Program-made: the position numbers and the translations under genes
From: Kiritimatiellales bacterium
Lineage (GTDB): Bacteria > Verrucomicrobiota > Kiritimatiellia > Kiritimatiellales > Pontiellaceae
Reading direction: 5' to 3'
DNA: 44,913 nt
NCBI GenBank assembly: GCA_021734345.1
Contig: JAIPJC010000011.1
Span: forward strand, 1 to 44,913
Shown: positions 9,368-16,546 of the stretch, one piece after another
Layout of the letters: the number at the start of each line of letters is the position of its first letter
Position numbering within the stretch: the first letter of the stretch is position 1
Notes under the pieces: generated by a model
Seen by the model: the letters and a program-made list of their open reading frames with translations, nothing else
Database searches by the model: none
What the model was told of the DNA's origin: nothing

Positions 9368-9395
9368 GCAATCCGACCCAATTGAGTCGGATTGC
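9368..9395. promoter_or_regulatory. 10-bp inverted repeat in the leader of the LamG gene
   Basis: GCAATCCGAC and GTCGGATTGC are perfect complements separated by eight bases. The element lies 32 bp upstream of the LamG start on the minus strand. A smaller stem-loop (GCTTC-ATTC-GAAGC) lies about 13 bp further upstream of the gene. It could be an operator or an mRNA leader structure. There is no T-run next to it, so a terminator is unlikely. Confidence 0.4.
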
Positions 9396-9600
9396 AGGAA
9401 CCTACCGGCTTCATTCGAAGCGGCTTGTATCCAAGCGACACCCGTGCCTATAGCAGCCCCCCTGAAAGCTGTACAGGGAAAAGTGAAAGGTCAAAAATGT
9501 GAGACTTAAGCCCTTAATTTCAGGTAGTGACGGCCTCCATTCCGGCAGATCCGGTTGCGCGCTCACGTAGATGGGGCGTGTATCATTTTTTGTGCGGACT

Positions 9601-9660
9601 CTTTTCCACCAACGGGTTCTTCAAGATCACATCCCAGCCCGTCGACCCGGTAACCGACTG
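9601..9660 (+). pseudogene. Remnant of a second hydrolase gene (last 19 codons and stop)
   Basis: These 60 bases match 6241-6300, the end of the intact hydrolase gene, with three differences. One difference turns the TAA stop into TGA. Similarity ends abruptly on both sides. Together with the symporter remnant at 6313-6538 it marks the far end of a lost tandem copy. Confidence 0.88.
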
Positions 9661-9765
9661 AACATAGTCGTTCGCCCTACCACCCCGCCCCTTGCCGCCT
9701 GAACGCTATTCTATTCCAAACACCTAAAAAACATTCCAAATCACAATCTGACCCGAAACTAACAT

Positions 9766-9793
9766 CTAACAACCCACTCACATTCTCCTAACA
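9766..9793 (+). promoter_or_regulatory. Candidate PHO box (three 11-bp-spaced repeats) before the phosphate porin
   Basis: CTAACA (9766), CTCACA (9777) and CTAACA (9788) start exactly 11 bp apart; an extra CTAACA begins at 9759. Direct repeats of 6-7 bp with an 11-bp period are the known form of PhoB/PhoP sites in other bacteria. The same three-part pattern stands before pstS at 17771-17798. A PhoB-like regulator is encoded at the start of the window. Confidence 0.65.
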
Positions 9794-9968
9794 TTAGGAA
9801 TCTAACTTTTCTCCCATGCAAAGGGGACAGGTTAACCAGATGGAAACAAAAGCCCGGATAATCCGGGACTGCAAAGAGGTTCCATCGCCCCCTTGCTAGA
9901 TTTTGATGCCGGCAAAAGAGCCGCAGGCAACCCTAAGCAATATAACCCTAACGAAAGGATGAAAGTAG

Positions 9969-11129
9969 ATGAATAAGAAAGCCATATACAGCATCGCCAC
10001 CGGACTCGCGGCTTCCGTGTTGACGGCCTTCGCAGCCGACACAACCGCCGAACCATCCGTATACGACAAGATCTGGTCCAATACCGAACTCGTGAACAAC
10101 AAGGATGCAACGGTTCTCCAGAAGCTCTCGATTGTCGGACGCCTGCAGGGCGATACCGTCTATTTCAACTCTGAGGATAGTGGCGAATTCCAGGATGATG
10201 TCTGGCGCCGGTTCCGCATGGGTGGCAAGGCAAAACTCTTCAATGATTTCCTTATCCACGCAGAAATGGATCTAAACCTGAACAAGGCAGACTCCGGATC
10301 GTGGGATGAGTTCTACGTGCGCCTGACCGATGCCTATCTCGGTTGGGAACCCTCGAAGGCGGTCGACCTGAAACTCGGCAAGCAATCCGCCCCCTTCACC
10401 TTGGACGGCGGAACCTCCTCCACCAAGCTCTATACCCCGGAACGCAGCATTGTCGCGAACAACCTCTGGTTCTCGACCGAATACTTCACCGGCGTCGGTG
10501 CATCAGGGAAGGCTGAAGAATGGGACTGGCGCGCAGGCGGATATTCCGCCAGCGGAGAGGCGGAATTCGGCCACTTCGAAAGCGGCTATTTCGGGTTGCT
10601 TTCAGGCGGGCACAAGGTTGGAAAAGACGGTTCGCTTCGCCTCGACTACGTCTACAACAATCCTGACTATACTGGAGTCCAGAAAGATTCAAGCTACATA
10701 GTCGGAAGCCGCAAGCTCAAGCACATCGCATCGCTCGTCTACAAGCAGAAGGTGAGCGAAAAGTTTGAAATCTGGTCCGACCTGTCCGGCGCAACCGGCA
10801 TCAATACGCAGGGAAACCTATTCGGCATTGAAATCATGCCGATGTACAACATCAGCAAAACACTACAGCTCGTCGCCCAGTATGCCGGCGTAACCGACCT
10901 GGAAGGAAATTCCGACGTCATCATGTCCACCTATGCCCAGAAAAATGCAGGCAAAAAAGGCACCGTGGAAACCTCGCACAACATGCTGCTGGGCTTCAAC
11001 TGGTTCCTCTACGGGCACAAACTGAAGTGGCAGAATGCCGTGGAATACAACTATGGTCAAAACATGGCCAACTCCGGCAAAGACTACAACGGATTCGGTC
11101 TAACCTCCGCCCTCCGCGTCAGCTGGTAA
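9969..11129 (+). CDS. Phosphate-selective outer-membrane porin (OprO/OprP family)
   Basis: A 386-residue outer-membrane beta barrel. A signal peptide ('AIYSIATGLAASVLTAFA') is followed by alternating amphipathic strands. The family's signature run is present: 'RRFRMGGKAKLFNDFLIHAE', then 'YLGWEPSKAVDLKLGKQSAPF', then 'TPERSIVANNLWF'. The chain ends in Trp, as barrel proteins usually do for BAM recognition. Known members carry phosphate or polyphosphate across the outer membrane under starvation. A ribosome binding site (GAAAGGATG) lies about 8 bases before the ATG. It is monocistronic: the PHO-box candidate lies about 175 bp upstream and a terminator follows at once. Family membership is firm; phosphate selectivity rests on family and context. 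Confidence 0.85.
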   Translation: MNKKAIYSIATGLAASVLTAFAADTTAEPSVYDKIWSNTELVNNKDATVLQKLSIVGRLQGDTVYFNSEDSGEFQDDVWRRFRMGGKAKLFNDFLIHAEMDLNLNKADSGSWDEFYVRLTDAYLGWEPSKAVDLKLGKQSAPFTLDGGTSSTKLYTPERSIVANNLWFSTEYFTGVGASGKAEEWDWRAGGYSASGEAEFGHFESGYFGLLSGGHKVGKDGSLRLDYVYNNPDYTGVQKDSSYIVGSRKLKHIASLVYKQKVSEKFEIWSDLSGATGINTQGNLFGIEIMPMYNISKTLQLVAQYAGVTDLEGNSDVIMSTYAQKNAGKKGTVETSHNMLLGFNWFLYGHKLKWQNAVEYNYGQNMANSGKDYNGFGLTSALRVSW

Positions 11130-11156
11130 AAACCGGCCCGCTTCAAAACAAGATCA

Positions 11157-11184
11157 AAAGGCGTCCATCCGGGCGCCTTTTTTT
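11157..11184 (+). terminator. Rho-independent terminator after the porin gene
   Basis: AAAGGCG and CGCCTTT pair around a ten-base loop and run into seven or more T. It separates the porin from the cytochrome operon. Confidence 0.85.
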
Positions 11185-11207
11185 GCATTTATCCCTCGCA
11201 AACTAAT

Positions 11208-11225
11208 CCTTAATGGAATTTAAGG
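11208..11225. promoter_or_regulatory. Candidate operator CCTTAA-N6-TTAAGG before the cytochrome b operon
   Basis: This is a perfect 6-bp inverted repeat with a 6-base spacer. It can also be read as CTTAAT and TTTAAG, 10 bp apart, with a further GTTAAT just after. An almost identical element sits at 16485-16502 before the second porin. PmrA/QseB-type regulators recognise paired CTTAA units, and a regulator of that class is encoded in between. Confidence 0.55.
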
Positions 11226-11300
11226 GTTAATACCTTCCCCGCCCAAGATGTTGACGGCTATATTGGGTGGGTTTAAATCAACTTTGCATGAAGGAGCTCC

Positions 11301-12815
11301 ATGAAACAAAAGAAGATATCACCCTACCACCACTTGTTCCGTGTTTTGCACTGGGTGCTGGCCATCGCCATGCCGCTATTGATCTACACCGGCGTGGGCC
11401 TGCATTCCATCGCCCGCCCGGACTGGTCGCTGATCGACGCGTATGTTTCGTGGTTTCCCGGCGGACGCATCATGTTCCTGCACCTTATCGGCGCACTGTG
11501 CTTTGTTCCGGCCGCCATTATTTCCGCAGTCATTTTCCTTAAACGCTATCAAGCATCCAGTGTTTGGACCTGGCGCTGGGTGGCCAACTTCCTCCTGCTG
11601 ATCGGCGCTCTCATCTCCTTCACCACTGCATTCGGACTGCTCTACAACGTCCCGAATGGACTCTACCAGGTCGCCCGCTTCATTCATTCCTGCAGCGGAT
11701 TGGTTCTTCTGCCGCTCGCCTTTATTGTGCATGTAATTCTGGCTCTCACGGTGCACATAAAAGTACTACCCTTTGTCTTCTTCCCGTTCCGCCATCCAAA
11801 ATGGTCAACCTTCATATGGATCCCGATCGTGGCGGTAGTTACGACCGCAGCAATCAATCAACTCCCTGTAAAGCAATCGGCGAGTCACCGGTTGTTGGCT
11901 GAAAAAATCGGCGATGTCCCAATCGACATAAAAGCCGTTCCCGACCTTAACTGGGATGCCGCCCGTCCGCTGAAGACCCGTCTCGTCAACGGCGTCGGCT
12001 TCGACAAGGGCGTTACCCGGCTCGAACTGCGCGCCATGTACGACAACACCTATCTCTATATGCGCGCGCAATGGGAAGACGACACCGACAGTACCGTGTA
12101 CTGGCCCATCCAAAAAACGGCCGAGGGCTGGAAATACCTGCAGAACTCCCTGAATGACGAACAGGAATTGTATGAGGACAAATTTGCCCTGCTCTTCCCG
12201 ATCGATCAAAGCGTGCTATTCGACCAGGTCGGCTGCGCGGCCTATTGCCACCAAAGCTCCGACACCAAACGCTTCCCCTACGGCTACAAGGCCTCCAAAG
12301 ATCCGCTGGATGTGTGGCACTGGAAAGCTGCCCGCACCGACCCCATGGGCTATGTCGATGATAAATATTGGCAGGGCCACGACACCAGCCTCACGGACGT
12401 CGGGCGGAAATCCGACAGCGGTGACAAAGCCGGCTACTTAAAAAACATCTCGGAAGACCACACCCATCCGCTTTATCTGCCGAAGGATGAAAACAGTGTC
12501 ATCAAAGGGGCTATCCTGCAATCCGGGGCGGTGGAATACACCGAAGAGCTTGGCGCAAGAATACCCGAAGGCACCATTATCCCCGGCCTCGTGATCCATG
12601 ACATTCAAGGCGACCGAGGCGACATCCGGTGCGTCTCCGAATATAAAGACGGCATACATACTCTCTGGATGCGGCGGCAGCTCGATACCGGCAGCGAATA
12701 CGACGTCCTTTTCACGCCTGGCGAATCCGTATCCTTTGCAGCATCTGCATTTGACCATGCCGCCAAGCGCCATGCGTACAACATGACCTCCTACAAGCTT
12801 CTGCTTAAAAAATGA
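11301..12815 (+). CDS. Membrane cytochrome b fused to an ethylbenzene-dehydrogenase-type haem domain
   Basis: A 504-residue fusion. Residues 10-192 contain five membrane segments with the pattern of the Ni-hydrogenase/formate-dehydrogenase cytochrome b family; His in 'FRVLHWVLAI', 'IMFLHLIGAL', 'RFIHSCSGL' and 'FIVHVILAL' are likely haem b ligands. Residues about 200-500, predicted periplasmic, form an EB_dh-type haem-binding domain: 'AMYDNTYLYMRAQWEDD', the atypical c-type site 'CAAYCH' (Cys312, Cys316, His317) and 'LDVWHWKAART'. The role is probably quinone-linked electron passage between membrane and periplasm. The start ATG has GAAGGAGC about 5 bases before it, and its stop overlaps the next gene by ATGA. 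No molybdoenzyme partner is in the window, so donor and acceptor are unknown. Confidence 0.78.
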   Translation: MKQKKISPYHHLFRVLHWVLAIAMPLLIYTGVGLHSIARPDWSLIDAYVSWFPGGRIMFLHLIGALCFVPAAIISAVIFLKRYQASSVWTWRWVANFLLLIGALISFTTAFGLLYNVPNGLYQVARFIHSCSGLVLLPLAFIVHVILALTVHIKVLPFVFFPFRHPKWSTFIWIPIVAVVTTAAINQLPVKQSASHRLLAEKIGDVPIDIKAVPDLNWDAARPLKTRLVNGVGFDKGVTRLELRAMYDNTYLYMRAQWEDDTDSTVYWPIQKTAEGWKYLQNSLNDEQELYEDKFALLFPIDQSVLFDQVGCAAYCHQSSDTKRFPYGYKASKDPLDVWHWKAARTDPMGYVDDKYWQGHDTSLTDVGRKSDSGDKAGYLKNISEDHTHPLYLPKDENSVIKGAILQSGAVEYTEELGARIPEGTIIPGLVIHDIQGDRGDIRCVSEYKDGIHTLWMRRQLDTGSEYDVLFTPGESVSFAASAFDHAAKRHAYNMTSYKLLLKK

Positions 12816-14734
12816 GCCCTCCCAAGACGCCATCCAAACATATCGGCGGAGGGCTCCTCGGGAAGGTGAAGGATCTTCTCGGACTTTCGGGCGGCAAGCA
12901 GACCTTGATCAGCCCAACGGCATCCCTGTCGGTACGGACGGGAAAAGCCGCCGGCGCAAAGGATTTCCAATGGCTGGAAAAAAATATTCCATGCCAGAAA
13001 GCCTGCCCTGCTTCGACCGATATCCCCGCCTACCTCACGGCCGTGCACGAGGGCGACCACGACGCGGCCTACCGCATCAACCTGCGCGACAATATCTTCC
13101 CTGCCGTCCTCGGCCGCGTCTGCTCGCGCCCATGCGAAGCCGCCTGTCGGCATGGCTGGGAGGGCCTAGGCGAACCGGTCTCCATCTGTTTTTCCAAGCG
13201 CTCGGCCGCCGACTTCAAGAATCAGGATCTTGTACTCATGGAGCCGTGGTTTGGTTCCAGCGGAAAAACTATTGCCATCGTCGGGGCTGGACCAGCCGGC
13301 TTGACGGCCGCCCGCAATCTGGCATTGCTGGGTCACCGCGTCACCGTCTACGAAAAACACGACAAGCCCGGCGGCATGATGAACCAAGGGATTCCCGCCT
13401 TCCGTCTGCCACGCGAAACGATTGAAAAAGAGATCGCGCAGATCGCCGCGCTTGGCGTCGATATTGTCTGCAACACCGAAATCGGGAAAACCATTCAACT
13501 CGCTGAACTAACCACAAATAACGATGCGGTGATCATGGCCGCCGGGACGCTCCTACCGAACATGCTGAATCTGCCAGGCAAGGAACTCGACGGTATTCGG
13601 CATGGGCTGGACTTCCTGTTGGAGGTCAATCAAACCGGTTCCGCAAAAGTTGGAGAGCGCGTAATCGTGATCGGCGGCGGGTTTACAGCCATGGACTGTG
13701 CGCGCACCGCCCGCCGACTCGGAGCCACCACCGTCCAGCTCGATGAAGAGTGGCACCAGAAAGCGTTGCCCGGCTCCATCCTTCGCATCCCGAAAGATCT
13801 GGTCAACGTCTGGTATCGCCGATCGGTCGACGAAATGCCGATCACACCCGGCGAACTCGACGAACTGGAAAACGAACATATTCCACTCGAATGCATGGTC
13901 AGCCCCAAAGCCTACATCGGAAAAAACGGACATGTGGCCGCGATGCAGTTCATCCGTACCGAGCTCGGCGAACCAGACGCATCCGGTCGTCGCCAACCGA
14001 TCGAAATCACCGGAAGCGAGTTTGAAATTGAAGTCGACACCGTACTGCTGGCGACCAGCCAGTTTCCAGACACCTCTTGGATCGATGAATCCCTTGCCCC
14101 GGCACTAACCAAAGAAAATGGCTGGCTCAAGGGCGATGGAAAACATGCGACCGAACATAAAAAAATCTTTGCGGCCGGAGACTTTGCCGAAGGGGCCAAC
14201 TCCCTGATCCAGGCGATTGCCCATGCCAAGGCCTGCGCCCGCAAAGTGGATACTTTTCTAATGGGCGAAGAACGCCTCAAAGACGTTGTGGTGATTGAAG
14301 ACGTAAAAAAGACCGGCCGCAAGCGAGAGATGGATTGGGTCGGTCAGCAAAAAATGCCAACGACTCCCCTCACCCATCGGGATCTGCCGACCGAAGTGGA
14401 GCTTGGATACGATGAACAACTGTCCGTCACCGAGGCGCAGCGTTGCTACCGTTGCCACTACAAGTTCGAGATTGATCAGGATAAATGCATTCTCTGCGAT
14501 GTCTGCATCAAAGCCAGGGCCCGTCCCGAGTGCATCCTCCAGCTCAAGGAACTTCGTCACGACGACGAAGGACGCGTCGTGTCGTGGGAGGTTGCCGATA
14601 CACCACACGACATCAAGATGATCTGGATCAACGAAGAAGAGTGCATCCGTTGCAACGCCTGTCTGGAAGTCTGCCCAGCATACGCCATCACCATTCAGAA
14701 AGTTTCGCTCGCCACCGAACCGGCTTGCCCGTAG
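12812..14734 (+). CDS. GltD-like NAD(P)-dependent FAD oxidoreductase with C-terminal 4Fe-4S domains
   Basis: A 640-residue soluble flavoprotein. After about 50 unconserved residues comes the Fe-S N-domain of glutamate synthase small subunits ('IPCQKACPAS', then 'CSRPCEAACRHG'). Next are an FAD-binding Rossmann fold ('IAIVGAGPAGLTAARNLALLG'), an NAD(P) Rossmann fold ('VIVIGGGFTAMDCARTARRLG') and the FAD-closing 'KKIFAAGDFAEGANSLIQAI'. The C-terminus adds ferredoxin-type cysteine clusters 'CILCDVC' and 'CIRCNACLEVCPAYAI'. It is coupled by ATGA overlap to the cytochrome b fusion, so it probably moves electrons between NAD(P)H or ferredoxin and that membrane protein. No glutamate synthase large subunit is nearby, so a glutamate role is unlikely. 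A paralogue lies at 37244-39019. Confidence 0.82.
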   Translation: MSPPKTPSKHIGGGLLGKVKDLLGLSGGKQTLISPTASLSVRTGKAAGAKDFQWLEKNIPCQKACPASTDIPAYLTAVHEGDHDAAYRINLRDNIFPAVLGRVCSRPCEAACRHGWEGLGEPVSICFSKRSAADFKNQDLVLMEPWFGSSGKTIAIVGAGPAGLTAARNLALLGHRVTVYEKHDKPGGMMNQGIPAFRLPRETIEKEIAQIAALGVDIVCNTEIGKTIQLAELTTNNDAVIMAAGTLLPNMLNLPGKELDGIRHGLDFLLEVNQTGSAKVGERVIVIGGGFTAMDCARTARRLGATTVQLDEEWHQKALPGSILRIPKDLVNVWYRRSVDEMPITPGELDELENEHIPLECMVSPKAYIGKNGHVAAMQFIRTELGEPDASGRRQPIEITGSEFEIEVDTVLLATSQFPDTSWIDESLAPALTKENGWLKGDGKHATEHKKIFAAGDFAEGANSLIQAIAHAKACARKVDTFLMGEERLKDVVVIEDVKKTGRKREMDWVGQQKMPTTPLTHRDLPTEVELGYDEQLSVTEAQRCYRCHYKFEIDQDKCILCDVCIKARARPECILQLKELRHDDEGRVVSWEVADTPHDIKMIWINEEECIRCNACLEVCPAYAITIQKVSLATEPACP

Positions 14735-14760
14735 CCCTTTCGGTTTGATACGAACCCTCC

Positions 14761-15444
14761 ATGCACTTGCTCATCATCGAAGACAACCGCCGGATCGCAC
14801 AAAGCCTTGAGCGTGGCCTGACCGAATCCGGCCACACTACGCAAACGGCCGAAACGGGCATGGTTGCCTTGTCTATCCTGAAGGAGCAGCTAGTTGAACT
14901 GGTGGTGCTCGATCTGGGACTTCCCGACATGGACGGCATGGAACTCCTGCCAGAAATTCGCAAACTGCACCCGTCCCTCCCCGTCATCATCCTGACCGCC
15001 CGCGGTGAAATAGAGAGTCGGGTGGCCGGACTCGATGCCGGAGCCGACGACTACCTCGTGAAACCCTTTGCCTTTTCCGAACTCGTTGCCCGAATTCGGG
15101 CATTGGAAAGGAGAAATACCAGGGGAGTCGCTCCTCAAATCCGCATTAAAGACCTTATGCTCAATCCCATCCAACGCACCGCGGTGCGCGGCGCAACGAC
15201 CCTCGATCTCACCCCTCGGGAGTTCGATCTACTCCTATGCCTGTCGCAGCACACAGGCGAGCCGGTATCACGCGAAATGCTTGCGCGAGAAGTCTGGAAC
15301 ATCACATCCCGTGCAGTGCCGTTCGACAACATCATGGACGTCCACATGTCCAATCTTCGAAAAAAAATCGATGCCGGATTCGCGGTTAAACTCATCCATA
15401 CCGTCCGCGGCATCGGGTTTGTCCTGGGAGATATCCAACCATGA
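14761..15444 (+). CDS. OmpR-family response regulator (QseB/PmrA/TctD-like)
   Basis: A 227-residue two-component regulator. The receiver domain shows 'LLIIEDNRRIAQSLERGL', phospho-acceptor Asp51 in 'VVLDLGLPDMDG', and 'ILTARGEIESRVAGLDAGADDYLVKPF' with the conserved Lys. A winged-helix domain follows ('LDLTPREFDLLLCLSQHTGEPVS ... VHMSNLRKKID ... LIHTVRGIGFVL'). It overlaps the kinase gene by ATGA. It lies 26 bp after the flavoprotein gene, so it may share the operon with the cytochrome. CCTTAA-N6-TTAAG elements flanking the module are its likely sites. The inducing signal is unknown. Confidence 0.9.
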   Translation: MHLLIIEDNRRIAQSLERGLTESGHTTQTAETGMVALSILKEQLVELVVLDLGLPDMDGMELLPEIRKLHPSLPVIILTARGEIESRVAGLDAGADDYLVKPFAFSELVARIRALERRNTRGVAPQIRIKDLMLNPIQRTAVRGATTLDLTPREFDLLLCLSQHTGEPVSREMLAREVWNITSRAVPFDNIMDVHMSNLRKKIDAGFAVKLIHTVRGIGFVLGDIQP

Positions 15445-16490
15445 AGCAAGCCCCGATCCGGATCCGGTATTTTTCACAACTGACTTTGCTGCTGTTAGCC
15501 TCCTATATCCTTTTTTTCGGGATACTGTGCCTCGTAGAATTTCGCAAGGCCTACGTCGACCCCACAAAAATGGCGGAGGCCTCCCATGAGGTAGCCATTT
15601 TTTTCATCGTGGGTTTCGTCTCGCTGCCTCTCGCGCTGCTGCTGGCATGGCATATGACCCGTCGCCTGCTTCAGCCACTCCACAAGATGGTCCAAACCGC
15701 CGAGCAGATCGGCAATGGCGACTTTTCCAAACGGATCCAACTCAACCGGACCTACGACGATCTCGACCAGCTGGCCACCAGCTTTAATCTGGCGTTCGAC
15801 CGCTACGAAGACGCCGTGGAAAAGCTTAAGCACTTCGGTGCCGATGCCGCCCATCAGCTGCGCACCCCGCTCACCTCCATTCGCAGCGTCGGAGAGATCA
15901 CCCTGCTCAAAACCCGTTCGCCCGAAGAGTACGAAGAGTGCCTGCACCAGATTCTTGAGGATATCCACGACCTGTCCATCACCATCGACCAGTTGCTGTT
16001 GCTGGCCCGTCTGGAGACCGGATCGATACAACGTTCCTTTGAAAAAACGGCACTCGAAGATTCCATCATCCGGGCCGCCGACCGCTTCCAACCCTTGCTT
16101 GACGAAAAAAAAATCGGGCTGATCATCAACGCAACCGGTTCCAGCTTTATTTTTGGAGCACCCGCCCTGATCGACCAGGTTTTTGCCAACCTGCTAGACA
16201 ATGCCATTCGCTTTACATCTTCGGGCGGACACATATGGATCGCTCTAGAAAATATAAACCAGCAGGTCAGATGCACCTTCGAAGACAGCGGAACAGGCAT
16301 ATCCGACGCAATGCTCCAACATGTTTTTGAACGGTTCCAACGGGACAAATCATCCGATACCAGCGGCAGCGGGCTTGGCCTAGCCATCGTGAAGAATATC
16401 GTCGACGCCCATCAGGGCACCATTGAAGCCGGCACAGGATCGCAAGCCAACGGAGCCCGGTTCATCATGTGCCTTCCCGCGCTACCTTAA
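15441..16490 (+). CDS. Sensor histidine kinase (QseC/TctE-like)
   Basis: A 349-residue membrane kinase paired with the preceding regulator. Two membrane segments ('LTLLLLASYILFFGILCLVEF' start and 'IFFIVGFVSLPLALLLAWHM') enclose a very short extracytoplasmic loop of about 25-35 residues. Direct sensing of a large periplasmic ligand is therefore unlikely. HAMP follows, then the H-box 'DAAHQLRTPLTSI' with His138. This 'HQLRTPL' form is typical of the QseC, TctE and heavy-metal sensor group. The N box ('FANLLDNAIRFT') and G boxes ('FEDSGTGI', 'GSGLGLAI') are intact. Its TAA stop lies inside the operator candidate at 16485-16502. Confidence 0.9.
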   Translation: MKQAPIRIRYFSQLTLLLLASYILFFGILCLVEFRKAYVDPTKMAEASHEVAIFFIVGFVSLPLALLLAWHMTRRLLQPLHKMVQTAEQIGNGDFSKRIQLNRTYDDLDQLATSFNLAFDRYEDAVEKLKHFGADAAHQLRTPLTSIRSVGEITLLKTRSPEEYEECLHQILEDIHDLSITIDQLLLLARLETGSIQRSFEKTALEDSIIRAADRFQPLLDEKKIGLIINATGSSFIFGAPALIDQVFANLLDNAIRFTSSGGHIWIALENINQQVRCTFEDSGTGISDAMLQHVFERFQRDKSSDTSGSGLGLAIVKNIVDAHQGTIEAGTGSQANGARFIMCLPALP

Positions 16491-16502
16491 GCGAAATTAA
16501 GC
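16485..16502. promoter_or_regulatory. Candidate operator CCTTAA-N6-TTAAGC before the second porin gene
   Basis: It matches the element at 11208-11225 in 11 of 12 arm bases with the same 6-base spacer. It overlaps the stop codon of the histidine kinase gene and lies 45-62 bp upstream of the porin ATG. Confidence 0.55.
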
Positions 16503-16546
16503 ACGGCCACCTTTTTCTTTTCCCACGGGACTCCTACATTGTCTGG

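Larger units (their letters stand above)
9396..9968. other. Gene-free stretch before the porin gene
   Basis: About 570 bp with no supported gene. It holds the hydrolase 3' remnant (9601-9660) and the PHO-box repeat (9766-9793). A loose CTTAAG...CTTAAT pair near 9505 does not have the spacing of the operators described downstream. I see no tRNA or small protein with a ribosome binding site here. Confidence 0.6.

Noticed and set aside
9503-9520. CTTAAG...CTTAAT pair as a third regulator site
   Set aside because: The units are 8 bp apart rather than 10 and lack the CCTTAA-N6-TTAAG form. No gene start is close by.
12812-14734. Glutamate synthase small subunit
   Set aside because: There is no large subunit nearby and the protein has extra ferredoxin clusters. 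Context points to electron transfer with the cytochrome.
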